43,161 nucleotides of DNA from Verrucomicrobiaceae bacterium. Its GTDB lineage: Bacteria > Pseudomonadota > Gammaproteobacteria > Pseudomonadales > CAMLJR01. The position numbers were made by a program, and so were the translations under genes. This document shows, piece after piece, positions 34,532 to 43,045 of this stretch. Where the stretch lies: assembly GCA_028293825.1 (NCBI GenBank), contig JAQGNY010000008.1, forward strand, positions 1 to 43,161, read 5' to 3'. How positions within the stretch are numbered: position 1 is the stretch's first letter; every line of letters starts with the position of its first letter. The notes under the pieces were generated by a model. The model had not been told where the DNA came from, did not search any database, and saw only the letters and a program-made list of their open reading frames with translations.

Positions 34532-35326
34532 TTATTGCAATGAATTGATGATACCGCCATCGGCGCGCAGTGCAGCGCCATTGGTTGCGGCAGCTAATGG
34601 GCTGACGATATACGCACAAAATGCGGCGATTTCCGTCGTGGTCGCAAACCGGCGCAGCAGCGAATTCGGTCTTGTCTGCGTGAAGAAATCGCGCTCAGCG
34701 CTGGCTTTATCGACGCCGGTTTCGCGCGCGACATTGCCGATAAATTCATCGACACCTTCGCTGCGGGTTGGCCCGGGCAGCAATGAGTTCACAGTCACTT
34801 GGCTGCCGGCACATAAACTGGCGAGCCCGCGCGCCAATGACACTTGCATGGTTTTGGTGACGCCGTAATGAATCATTTCTTTCGGCACGTCGAACGCGGA
34901 TTCGCTGGCGATAAAAACAATACGACCCCAATCGCGCTGCAAGAGTTGCGGCAAATAAAAACGCGCGAGGCGCAAGCCGCTCATGAAGTTCGTTTCGATA
35001 AATTGATGCCATTCAGCGTCGCTGATCTCGGCGAATGCTTTCGGCGCATAAATGCCGAGATTGTTGACGAGGATATCGATGTTCGGAACAGCGCGAGTCA
35101 GTTTTTCGGTCACTTCGGCTTGCGCCAGATCGCCGGCAAATCCCTGTACTTTTGCGTCCGGCAATTGGGTTTTGATTTTGGTAACTGCGCTGTCGACTCG
35201 CTCTTGCGTGCGGCCAGTGATAATGACTTCGGCGCCTTCTTGCGCCAAGGTCTGTGCAATGGCGAAGCCGATGCCTGAGGTCGAGCCGGTAATTAATGCG
35301 CGTTTGTTTTGCAGATGCAGATTCAC
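34532..35326 (-). CDS. Short-chain dehydrogenase/reductase
   Basis: The product is 264 residues from the GTG at 35326, which has AAGGAAA five bases before it; the longer frame upstream would place a foreign 21 residues ahead of the fold. SDR features are the cofactor loop TGSTSGIG (13-20), LVNNLGIY, and the catalytic set Asn113, Ser141, Tyr154, Lys158 in HYGVTKT. Arg at the end of the second strand (ITGRTQER) favours NADPH. The substrate is unknown. It is the first gene of a three-gene operon and is divergent from yjbQ across a palindrome-rich gap. Confidence 0.92.
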   Translation of the reverse strand: MNLHLQNKRALITGSTSGIGFAIAQTLAQEGAEVIITGRTQERVDSAVTKIKTQLPDAKVQGFAGDLAQAEVTEKLTRAVPNIDILVNNLGIYAPKAFAEISDAEWHQFIETNFMSGLRLARFYLPQLLQRDWGRIVFIASESAFDVPKEMIHYGVTKTMQVSLARGLASLCAGSQVTVNSLLPGPTRSEGVDEFIGNVARETGVDKASAERDFFTQTRPNSLLRRFATTTEIAAFCAYIVSPLAAATNGAALRADGGIINSLQ

Positions 35327-35397
35327 GGTGATTTCCTTAATGTCGCTAGTTGGAGCGAGCGTTGAGTTGCGCTGGAAAACAGTGTGCACGCTTGCCG

Positions 35398-35448
35398 TTC
35401 AATTGAAAATGCCATGGAATGGCAAGTCAGTTTCAACAATCGGTTGAA
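35398..35448. promoter_or_regulatory. Three palindromes in the divergent SDR/yjbQ promoter region
   Basis: TTCAATTGAA lies at 35398-35407, TGCCAT-GGA-ATGGCA at 35410-35424, and TTCAAC-AATCG-GTTGAA at 35432-35448. Packed in 51 bases between two start codons facing apart, they look like binding sites for one or more dimeric repressors or activators. The first and third share the TTCAA/TTGAA half-sites. No regulator gene is adjacent. Confidence 0.5.
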
Positions 35449-35465
35449 GATGCGCGAGGTGGGAA

Positions 35466-35873
35466 ATGATCACAACATTGAATATCGCGGTTAAAAAGCA
35501 GGGGCTGCACGCGTTCACGCCGCAATTGGCGCGTGCGGTCGCGGCGAGTGCGATTGATGAAGGCCTGTGCACGCTATTTATTCAGCACACCTCGGCGAGT
35601 TTATTGATTCAGGAAAATTACGATCCGTCGGCCAAGCACGATCTGGAGAGCTGGCTGAATCGGCTGGTCCCCGAAAACGACGCGCTGTATACGCATACGC
35701 TGGAAGGTGCCGACGATATGCCGGCGCACATTAAGGCGGCGTTAACGGCGACCAGCGTCGCCATTCCGATTATCGATGGCGCGCTGGCGCTGGGAACTTG
35801 GCAGGGCGTGTATCTGTGGGAGCATCGCCATCACGCCGGTTCGCGCAAGGTCATCGTGCATTTCGGGCACTGA
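35466..35873 (+). CDS. yjbQ: YjbQ family protein (UPF0047)
   Basis: The product is 135 residues, the family's full length. Signature segments are GLCTLFIQHTSASLLIQENYDP, ALYTHTLEGADDMPAHIKAAL and GTWQGVYLWEHRHHAGSRKVIVH, whose conserved His residues are placed as a metal or phosphate site. A weak thiamin-phosphate-synthase activity is reported for homologues, and the physiological role is open. GAGGTGGGA precedes the ATG at 35466. It converges on the antiporter gene with eight bases between the stops. Confidence 0.92.
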   Translation: MITTLNIAVKKQGLHAFTPQLARAVAASAIDEGLCTLFIQHTSASLLIQENYDPSAKHDLESWLNRLVPENDALYTHTLEGADDMPAHIKAALTATSVAIPIIDGALALGTWQGVYLWEHRHHAGSRKVIVHFGH

Positions 35874-35881
35874 GAATAACT

Positions 35882-36892
35882 TCAGCGCGAAAGCGTCAGA
35901 CCGAGGTAAATCGCATACAGCGCGCCGTTAACCATTAGAGCCCACACACGGATTCCCTGTTGGCGCGAGTTCGCGCGCAGCCACGCCGCCGCCAGCAGCG
36001 TAATGAATATCCCACTCAACACTTCGATGCGCGGCTGCCAGGGCGTCAGCATGATGCCGATCGCAGGCAATAACGTGCCCTGAAATACCATCGCGCCGGT
36101 GATATTGCCGAACGCCAATGTGTCCTTGCCGCGTCGAATCCACAGGATGCTGTTAATTTTTTCCGGTAACTCGGTGGCGATCGGAATAATCAGCAGCGAA
36201 AGCAGCAGCGCGGACACGCCGATCAACTCCGACACGCCTTCGATGCCGTTGATAAAACCTTTCGCGCCATAGACCAGTAACGCCAGTCCAGCCGCCAGTT
36301 GCGCAACAATGGTGAGATAGTTGGTCGGCAATCCGGTGCGCGCGAGCAGCATTTTTTCGCCCGCTTCAGTGCCGTGGCCTTCCTGCACGAGCCGTTTCGA
36401 GGCGCGCAGCGTCAGCGCGATGTAGCCGATGTAGGTCAACACCAGCATGACGCTGATCGCGATGCGATAGATGCGAACATCGCTTGGCATAAACATCGCG
36501 GCGGCCGCGAGCAGAAACGCAAACAGGAAAAAGTGCAGATCGCGATGAAAGCCAGTCGGCTCGGGGGTGATCTGACCGCCCAAGCCACGACGCTTCAAAA
36601 TTGCCAGCGCCATCAGGCAGGTCGACAGTGTCGATAGCATCAGCGGCGCACCGAGGATCGCGCCGACGCCGATTTCTTCATTGGTATTGATGTTGGTAGT
36701 GCCCGCATACAGTGCGAGTAACGGCACCATTGTTTCCGGCAGCGCGGTTCCGACTGCGGCAAAGAGGGAGCCGGTTACGCCTTCCGATATTTTTAGTTTC
36801 TGGCCGAGGTGTTCGAGCGCATTCGTGAATAGCTCGGAGGCGGCGAGGATAATCAGCAGCATCAACAATAGTTGCAGCAAGAGACCGGTCAT
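35882..36892 (-). CDS. CaCA-family cation antiporter, predicted manganese exporter
   Basis: The product is 336 residues from the ATG at 36892 (GAGGT upstream), with about ten hydrophobic segments. The two alpha repeats of the Ca2+:cation antiporter family are visible: AAVGTALPETMVPLLALYAG with IGVGAILGAP in the first half, and IPIATELPEKINSILW with AFGNITGAMVFQG in the second. Both diverge from the classic G-T-S-x-P-E and G-N-x-x-G-S-N patterns, so its ion preference may differ from calcium. The 300-base leader holds a yybP-ykoY riboswitch on the same strand, which answers to Mn2+. I therefore predict Mn2+ export. A longer frame runs into this leader and is not the real start. Confidence 0.85.
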   Translation of the reverse strand: MTGLLLQLLLMLLIILAASELFTNALEHLGQKLKISEGVTGSLFAAVGTALPETMVPLLALYAGTTNINTNEEIGVGAILGAPLMLSTLSTCLMALAILKRRGLGGQITPEPTGFHRDLHFFLFAFLLAAAAMFMPSDVRIYRIAISVMLVLTYIGYIALTLRASKRLVQEGHGTEAGEKMLLARTGLPTNYLTIVAQLAAGLALLVYGAKGFINGIEGVSELIGVSALLLSLLIIPIATELPEKINSILWIRRGKDTLAFGNITGAMVFQGTLLPAIGIMLTPWQPRIEVLSGIFITLLAAAWLRANSRQQGIRVWALMVNGALYAIYLGLTLSR

Positions 36893-36982
36893 TACGAGCA
36901 CCTCGCCGGGACGAAAAGCGGCGCAAGAGATTGTGGGCGGCGGGAGAAAATGGGGCGTGGCGAGATCAAAATAAACTCCGAA

Positions 36983-37026
36983 GGGTTGGACGCGAACCAT
37001 AGACGCAACGCCTGCGCGTCCAACCC
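36983..37026 (-). terminator. Probable expression-platform hairpin of the riboswitch
   Basis: On the minus strand GGGTTGGACGCG (37026-37015) pairs perfectly with CGCGTCCAACCC (36994-36983) around a 20-base loop. It is followed by TTCGGAGTTTATTTT. The loop contains GCGTTGCGTC (37011-37002), which can pair over ten bases, one of them G-U, with GACGCAATGC (37044-37035), the 3' strand of the aptamer's closing stem. Alternative pairings of this kind are expected of a switch. Confidence 0.6.
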
Positions 37027-37039
37027 GGAGCCAAGCATT

Positions 37040-37145
37040 GCGTCAAAAGTCTCGCCAAACCAATCGGTCGATCGCGCCATGGCTGTGGCCAGGTATGTTG
37101 ACGCGGTCTCCTCGGGGCGGAGGAAGGCTACTCCCCAATGACCGC
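37040..37145 (-). promoter_or_regulatory. yybP-ykoY (manganese) riboswitch aptamer
   Basis: Read on the minus strand, the conserved blocks occur in order. GGGGAGTAGCC is at 37136-37126, GTCAACATACC at 37102-37092, and GGCGAGACTTT near 37056-37046. A closing stem GCG(G)TCA/TGACGC joins 37145-37139 to 37045-37040. These are the hallmark sequences of the yybP-ykoY class, which binds Mn2+ at the junction of the two inner loops and usually turns on manganese exporters. It lies 63 bases past the NTF2-like stop and about 150 bases before the antiporter ATG. Confidence 0.88.
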
Positions 37146-37207
37146 CGCAGCTTAGCGTTTTTGCAGCGGCGCGGTCTACCTTCAATCCATCACATTCGTA
37201 CGCCCAA

Positions 37208-37591
37208 TTACATGCTGAACGCAGCGGCCACGGCGGCGGTATCCATGTATTCCTTAACGGTGACGATCTGATCGTCGCGGACAATGAACAGATGGTGATA
37301 GGTGTTGCGATAAATCTTGCCGCCAGGAAATTCGAAGCTGCCTTCGACTTCCAGTGCAACACGTTCGCCTTCAGCGGTGCTGCCGACTACTTTGATGTCA
37401 CGATTGGTCGAGGTGACGATGGTTTGCGCGACATTTGCCATATAGGTTTTATGATCGAACCAACCGTGCCCGAGAATCCAAAATGTCGCTTCCGGGTGAA
37501 CGATTCGATCGAGCGTGGCTTGATCGGCGGTGGCGATAGCGTCGAGAAAGCGAATCGCGAGGGCGCGATTTTTTTCGATTAAATCAGTCAT
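37208..37591 (-). CDS. NTF2-like (SnoaL-type) protein
   Basis: The product is 127 residues with the cone-shaped NTF2 fold: an N-terminal helix pair (KNRALAIRFLDAIATADQATLDRIV), HPEATFWILGHGW, and four strands ending in NTYHHLFIVRDDQIVTVKEYMDT. Relatives are ketosteroid-isomerase-like or SnoaL cyclase-like enzymes and binding proteins, so a specific activity cannot be assigned. The end, EYMDTAAVAAAF, is typical of the SnoaL-like group. It lies upstream of the riboswitch on the same strand but probably belongs to a separate transcript, since the riboswitch needs its own start or processing. Confidence 0.82.
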   Translation of the reverse strand: MTDLIEKNRALAIRFLDAIATADQATLDRIVHPEATFWILGHGWFDHKTYMANVAQTIVTSTNRDIKVVGSTAEGERVALEVEGSFEFPGGKIYRNTYHHLFIVRDDQIVTVKEYMDTAAVAAAFSM

Positions 37592-38327
37592 TATTCTGTA
37601 CTCCGATGATTTTATAGTGGGTTGACACGTGCGCGACAGCGAGTCTCGGCATTATGCGTTTACTCGTCCGCACTGACCACGAGCGTGTTTTGACTTCGCG
37701 TAAAATGGAGGGTGTTAGTTAAAGTGATTTTTGAGTGAAGCGACGCAACTCCTTGTTATCGTTTGCCGCGCCTATTTGCCCGATGAGCGGGTGCATCGAC
37801 ACCCTAGCCCTATCCGACTTCAGATGACATAATGCGAAAAACCTTGCGCGCTGAATTTCGGCTTGGCTTCCTATTCGGTATTGCAGCGCACATGGAATGG
37901 ACCGGTACTTCAGCCAGTTAGTTTTGGCCAGTTTAAGAAAGGGCTTCACCTCGGCATTGAGCCGCGCGGTGAGCGGTTGCGAAGGATGAAGCGCGTACCG
38001 GGGCAGTTTAAATGCCTGCTGTTTCGCAGCGGGTAGAAGGTGTCGGCACTACTCAGGTTTTTCCGCAGGCGGCTTGATTGATCGGCCGATGACCCTGCAA
38101 CAGCAACTGGATCGCCAGCCGGGACAAGCGTTGGTACCAGGTTTCAAAGTTGGTTTGCGGTGCTCATCGCCCGACGGGCGAGGGGCCAATACGCGCCTGA
38201 GAGTGACTATTGGTGTCACCTTAAGTGCGCATGATAAGTGCGCGCGATGTTTCCGCTGCACTTCGAGTCTGGATCGGACCGAAGCGCAGCGTAATGCGAG
38301 TTTGAGCAGTTTGTTGGAGACAATTGA
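37592..38327. other. Long region upstream of gltB with traces of decayed coding
   Basis: No intact gene is supported in these 736 bases. On the minus strand, 38150-38049 reads NFETWYQRLSRLAIQLLLQ and on to a stop, without a start codon and needing a frameshift to reach the MSTANQ that precedes it, so it looks like a gene remnant. A perfect hairpin TCGCCCG-A-CGGGCGA is at 38167-38181. AAGTGCGC is repeated at 38223-38230 and 38236-38243, a 13-base period, and may be a regulatory site for gltB. A GTG frame of 76 codons at 37949-37719 on the minus strand has no recognisable family. Confidence 0.5.
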
Positions 38328-41300
38328 ATGACCAAAGCTACAACCGAACATGTCCAGCTGAGTCTGCCTTTTGCACACGGTCTCTATGATCCTGTGAATG
38401 AAAAAGACAGCTGTGGCGTCGGTTTTGTCGCGGACATGAAAGGCCGCGCCAGCCATGACATTCTGCTCGAAGCGGATCATGCGTTGCGACGCATGGACCA
38501 TCGCGGCGGTTGCGGTTGCGAAACCAATACTGGCGACGGCTGCGGCATTCTGACCGCATTACCGCATAAGTTTTTCCAGCGCATTGCTAAAGAAGAATTT
38601 CGCATCGAGTTACCGGCGAAAGGTCGTTACGCGGTGGGCAATGTGTTTTTGCCGGCAATCGAAAGCGAACGGCAAAAATGCAAAGAAACCATCAATCGCA
38701 TCATAGTTGAACAGGGCCAAACCCTTATCGGCTGGCGCGATGTACCGGTCGAGCCCGGCAATGCGGACGTCGGTCCGACCGCGCTGGCGTCGATGCCATC
38801 GATTGAGCAGCTTTTCGTCGGTGCCGCCGAAGGACTGGAAGGCGATGCCTTCGAGCGCGAGCTTTATACGATTCGTAAATTGGCGACGCGCACGCTGCGC
38901 TATGAGTCCGACCACTCGCAGGCCGATCTGTTTTACATCTGCACGCTATCGACCAAGGTCATCGTTTATAAAGGCATGCTGACCACCGGCCAATTGCTGC
39001 CGTTCTATACCGATTTGCGCGACCCGACTTACGAAACGCATTTGGCGATGATTCACTCGCGTTTCAGCACCAACACGTTCCCGTCGTGGGACCGCGCGCA
39101 ACCCAACCGCTTCATGAGCCACAACGGCGAAATCAACACCCGTCAAGGCAACGTGAACTGGATGCGCGCGCGCGAAGGCGTGGTGAAAAGCGAGTATTTC
39201 GGCGACGACATTCAAAAGCTGTTTCCCGTCTGCGAGCCCGATTGTTCCGACTCCGGCAACTTCGACAATGTGCTCGAGTTCATGCTGATGAGCGGCCGCA
39301 CGCTGCAAGAAGCCATGATGCTGATGGTGCCGGAAGCGTGGCAGAACGACACCGAAATGTCGGCCGAAAAACGCGCATTCTACGAATACAACTCGACCAT
39401 CATGGAGCCGTGGGATGGCCCGGCCTCGATTGCGTTTACCGACGGTCATTACATCGGCGCGGTGCTCGATCGCAATGGTCTGCGCCCCAGCCGCTACTAC
39501 ATCACGCACGATGACAAAGTCATCATGGCGTCCGAAGTCGGTGTGCTGCCGATCGATCCGGCCAACGTCAAAGCGAAAGGCCGTTTGCAGCCGGGCAAAA
39601 TGTTCCTGCTCGATTTCGAGCAGGGTCGTCTGATTGGCGACGCGGAACTGAAAGAAGGTTTTGCGACCTCGCGCCCGTTTGGCGATTGGATTAAAGAACA
39701 AAAAGTCGAATTCGCCGATCTGCACACCGAGCAGGAGCCGCACGGCTTCGAGCCGGCGACGCTGCTCAATCGCATGCGCACGTTCGGTTACACCACCGAA
39801 ACCATGCAGTTCATGTTGCTGCCGCTCGTAGAAGAGCTGCGCGACCCGGTCGATTCGATGGGCAACGACAGCGCGTTGGCGTGTCTGTCCGATAAGCCGC
39901 GCATGATTTACGACTACTTCAAGCAGCTATTCGCGCAGGTGACCAACCCTGCGATCGACTCGATTCGCGAAGAGATCGTGATGTCGCTTGAGTGCTACAT
40001 CGGGCCGGAAGGCAATCTGCTCGAAACCACCGCGCAGCACGCGCATCGCCTACGTATCCCACATCCGATTCTGACCAATGAAGAGTTGGCGGCGTTGCGG
40101 CACATCGATCATAAAGGCTGGAAATCGCGCGTCATCGACATGACCTTCCCGAAAAGCGAAGGTCGCGCGGGTTTGCAGAAAGCGTTACTGCGTTTGGGCG
40201 ACGAAGCCTCGCAAGCTATCACCGATGGCTGCAGTCTGATTATTCTTTCCGATCGCGCCGTCGGCCCCGATCGCGTCCCGGTCAGCACGTTGCTAGCGGC
40301 GGGCGAGGTCCATCACCATTTGGTGCGAGCCTCGGCGCGGACCAAAATCGGCATCGTGGTCGAAACCGGCGAAGCGCGCGAAGTACATCACCATTGCATG
40401 CTGATTGGTTTCGGCGTCGATGCGATCAATCCCTACCTTGCGTTCGAAGCGCTGTTCCAATCGCAACGCGACGGCCTGTTGCCGGGCGAGAAATACGTGC
40501 ACGACGACAAAATCGTCGAGTGTTACCGCAAGGCGGTCGCCAAAGGCATTCTCAAAGTCATGGCAAAAATGGGCATTTCCACTGCGCAGTCGTATAAAGG
40601 CGCGCAGATTTTCGAAGCCGTCGGCATCGCGCGCGAAGTTATCGATCGCTGCTTTGTCGGCACGCCGAGCCGTGTGCAGGGCGTCGGTTTCGATGTGCTC
40701 GCCGAAGAAGCGCTGCGTCGTCACGATCTCGCTTATTCGCGCACAGCCGATCCATTGCCGACGCTGCCGAACCCGGGCGATATTCAGTGGCGCGCCAACG
40801 GCGAAAAACATATGTGGAATCCGCGCACGATTTCCGCGTTGCAGATCGCCACGAGCGACAACAATCTCGACGCATACAAGCGCTTCGCGAAAATCTCCGA
40901 TGAGGAAGCGACGCGCGGTTGTACCTTGCGCGGCCTGATGGCGTTCAAGAAAAACGTCAACGGCGGACCAATTCCGCTTGATGAAGTCGAGTCAGCCAAA
41001 GACATCGTCAAACGTTTTTGTACCGGCGCGATGAGCTTCGGCTCGATTTCGCCGGAAGCGCACGAATCGCTCGCGATTGCGATGAATCGTATCGGCGGTA
41101 AATCGAACACGGGTGAAGGGGGCGAAGACGCCAAGCGCTTTATTCCGTTGCCGAACGGCGATTCGAAACGCTCTGCGATCAAGCAAGTGGCATCGGGCCG
41201 TTTCGGTGTCACCGCGCATTACCTCGCCAATGCCGACGAGCTGCAAATCAAAATTTCGCAGGGCGCCAAGCCTGGCGAAGGCGGCGAATTGCCGGGCGAA

Positions 41301-42923
41301 AAGGTCGACGAATACATCGCGAAATTGCGCCATTCGACGCCGGGTGTTGGTTTGATTTCGCCGCCGCCGCACCACGATATTTATTCCATCGAGGATATGG
41401 CGCAGCTGATTCACGATTTGAAAAATGCCAATAAAAGTGCGCGCATCAGCGTGAAGCTGGTTGCAGAAATGGGCGTCGGTACCATCGCGGCGGGTGTGAC
41501 GAAAGCGAAAGCCGATCACATCGTAATCGCCGGTCATGACGGTGGCACCGGTGCATCGCCGCTGACTTCAATCAAGCACGCCGGTCTGCCGTGGGAATTA
41601 GGTCTGACCGAAGCGCATCAGACATTGGTGATGAATAACCTGCGTTCGCGTGTCGTACTGCAAACCGACGGCCAGCTGAAAACCGGTCGCGATGTCGCCA
41701 TAGCGGCGCTGTTAGGCGCGGAAGAGTTTGGCTTTGCGACCGCGCCGCTGGTAACGCTCGGCTGCATCATGATGCGTAAATGCCATCTGAATACCTGCCC
41801 GGTTGGCGTGGCGACGCAAGACCCGGAGCTGCGCAAGAAATTCAAAGGCAAGCCGGAAAACGTCGTCAATTTCTTCTTTATGGTGGCCGAAGATCTGCGC
41901 GAAATCATGGCGCAACTCGGCTTTCGTACCATTCTCGAAATGGTCGGTCGTTCCGACGTGTTGGAAATGGATGCGGCGATCGATCACTGGAAAGCGAGCG
42001 GGTTGGATTTGGCGGCGATTTTGTTACCGGCGAAAAAACCGCACGCCGATGTGATCACGCACCAGACCATCGCGCAGGATCACGGCCTCGAGTTGGCGCT
42101 CGACAATGAAATTATCAAACAGGCGCAACGCGCGATCGATCATGCCGAGAAAGTAAAAATCGATTTGCCGGTGATTAATATCAATCGCGTGGTCGGCACC
42201 ATGCTGTCGCATGAAATCGCGAAAAAGTGGGGCGCCGATGGTCTGCCGGAGGACACTGTTCATATCAAATTGAGCGGCTCGGCCGGACAGAGTCTCGGCG
42301 CGTTTCTCGCGAAAGGCGTGACGATTGAAGTCGAAGGCGACTGCAACGATTTCGTAGGCAAGGGTTTGAGCGGGGGTCGTATCATTGTCTATCCGCCCAA
42401 AGTGAGCACGTTTAAAGCCGAAGAAAATATCCTGATCGGCAACGTCGTCATGTACGGCGCGACACAAGGTGAAGCGTTTTTCCGCGGCATTGCAGCCGAG
42501 CGTTTCTGCGTGCGCAATAGCGGCGCGACCGCTGTTATCGAAGGCATCGGCGATCACGGTTGCGAGTACATGACCGGCGGCAGAGTGGTTGTGTTAGGTG
42601 CGACGGGCCGTAACTTCGGCGCGGGCATGAGCGGTGGCGTTGCGTACATTCTCGACGAAGCCGGCGATTTCAACCGCAAATGCAATCGCGGTATGGTCGA
42701 TCTCGATACTCTGGAAGACGGCGACGATATTGCCGAGTTGAAAGCGCTTATCGAAAAACACGCGCTGTATACCGGCTCTGCCGTGGCGCAGCGTGTCCTC
42801 AGCGATTGGAATAAATATTTAGCCAAGTTCGTAAAAGTCATGCCGACCGATTACAAGCGCGTGTTGTTGCAACGCAAAGCGCAGCAAACAGAAGAACGCT
42901 TAGTGGTTGGTGCGCGCGGCTGA
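38328..42923 (+). CDS. gltB: Glutamate synthase large subunit
   Basis: The product is 1531 residues. A propeptide of 28 residues precedes Cys29 in KDSCGVGF, the nucleophile of the class II glutaminase after processing. The central and FMN-binding synthase domains follow ([57 protein letters not shown]). The 3Fe-4S Cys residues are 1146, 1152 and 1157 in [15 protein letters not shown], and the GXGXG helix domain closes the protein. It moves the glutamine amide to 2-oxoglutarate, giving two glutamates, with electrons from GltD. The N-terminal region ([20 protein letters not shown]) looks more like the plant NADH-type and related bacterial enzymes than the E. coli GltB I remember. It is also longer than that enzyme. 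GGAGACAATTG precedes the ATG. Confidence 0.96.
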   Translation: MTKATTEHVQLSLPFAHGLYDPVNEKDSCGVGFVADMKGRASHDILLEADHALRRMDHRGGCGCETNTGDGCGILTALPHKFFQRIAKEEFRIELPAKGRYAVGNVFLPAIESERQKCKETINRIIVEQGQTLIGWRDVPVEPGNADVGPTALASMPSIEQLFVGAAEGLEGDAFERELYTIRKLATRTLRYESDHSQADLFYICTLSTKVIVYKGMLTTGQLLPFYTDLRDPTYETHLAMIHSRFSTNTFPSWDRAQPNRFMSHNGEINTRQGNVNWMRAREGVVKSEYFGDDIQKLFPVCEPDCSDSGNFDNVLEFMLMSGRTLQEAMMLMVPEAWQNDTEMSAEKRAFYEYNSTIMEPWDGPASIAFTDGHYIGAVLDRNGLRPSRYYITHDDKVIMASEVGVLPIDPANVKAKGRLQPGKMFLLDFEQGRLIGDAELKEGFATSRPFGDWIKEQKVEFADLHTEQEPHGFEPATLLNRMRTFGYTTETMQFMLLPLVEELRDPVDSMGNDSALACLSDKPRMIYDYFKQLFAQVTNPAIDSIREEIVMSLECYIGPEGNLLETTAQHAHRLRIPHPILTNEELAALRHIDHKGWKSRVIDMTFPKSEGRAGLQKALLRLGDEASQAITDGCSLIILSDRAVGPDRVPVSTLLAAGEVHHHLVRASARTKIGIVVETGEAREVHHHCMLIGFGVDAINPYLAFEALFQSQRDGLLPGEKYVHDDKIVECYRKAVAKGILKVMAKMGISTAQSYKGAQIFEAVGIAREVIDRCFVGTPSRVQGVGFDVLAEEALRRHDLAYSRTADPLPTLPNPGDIQWRANGEKHMWNPRTISALQIATSDNNLDAYKRFAKISDEEATRGCTLRGLMAFKKNVNGGPIPLDEVESAKDIVKRFCTGAMSFGSISPEAHESLAIAMNRIGGKSNTGEGGEDAKRFIPLPNGDSKRSAIKQVASGRFGVTAHYLANADELQIKISQGAKPGEGGELPGEKVDEYIAKLRHSTPGVGLISPPPHHDIYSIEDMAQLIHDLKNANKSARISVKLVAEMGVGTIAAGVTKAKADHIVIAGHDGGTGASPLTSIKHAGLPWELGLTEAHQTLVMNNLRSRVVLQTDGQLKTGRDVAIAALLGAEEFGFATAPLVTLGCIMMRKCHLNTCPVGVATQDPELRKKFKGKPENVVNFFFMVAEDLREIMAQLGFRTILEMVGRSDVLEMDAAIDHWKASGLDLAAILLPAKKPHADVITHQTIAQDHGLELALDNEIIKQAQRAIDHAEKVKIDLPVININRVVGTMLSHEIAKKWGADGLPEDTVHIKLSGSAGQSLGAFLAKGVTIEVEGDCNDFVGKGLSGGRIIVYPPKVSTFKAEENILIGNVVMYGATQGEAFFRGIAAERFCVRNSGATAVIEGIGDHGCEYMTGGRVVVLGATGRNFGAGMSGGVAYILDEAGDFNRKCNRGMVDLDTLEDGDDIAELKALIEKHALYTGSAVAQRVLSDWNKYLAKFVKVMPTDYKRVLLQRKAQQTEERLVVGARG

Positions 42924-42940
42924 TACTTTTTACCTGGCAA

Positions 42941-42986
42941 TGAAATGCATCCGCTGATGCATTTCAATTTCGCGGCTAAGACCGCG
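42941..42986 (+). repeat. Two hairpins between gltB and gltD
   Basis: TGAAATGCATC (42941-42951) pairs perfectly with GATGCATTTCA (42956-42966) around CGCT. CGCGG (42971-42975) then pairs with CCGCG (42982-42986). No T-run follows. They lie in the 122-base gap inside the gltBD operon and may set message stability or the GltB:GltD ratio. Confidence 0.6.
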
Positions 42987-43045
42987 CGGTTTGCGAAGCA
43001 CGGCTGAATACGCCTGCGATGTGAAAGTGGAGATAGAGTAGAACG

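Noticed and set aside
36893-37362. Minus-strand frame of 156 codons spanning the antiporter leader
   Set aside because: It overlaps the NTF2-like gene in another frame and covers the riboswitch, and its sequence has no family resemblance.
37719-37949. Minus-strand frame of 76 codons upstream of gltB
   Set aside because: It starts with GTG lacking a clear ribosome-binding site, and I recognise no family. Kept only as a note in the intergenic entry.
38199-38220. TPP riboswitch suggested by CTGAGA before gltB
   Set aside because: Only this six-base piece matches. The other conserved TPP blocks are absent and gltB is not a thiamin gene.
38946-39743. Minus-strand open frame of 265 codons inside gltB
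   Set aside because: It is a shadow of the gltB coding frame without a ribosome-binding site or recognisable domain.
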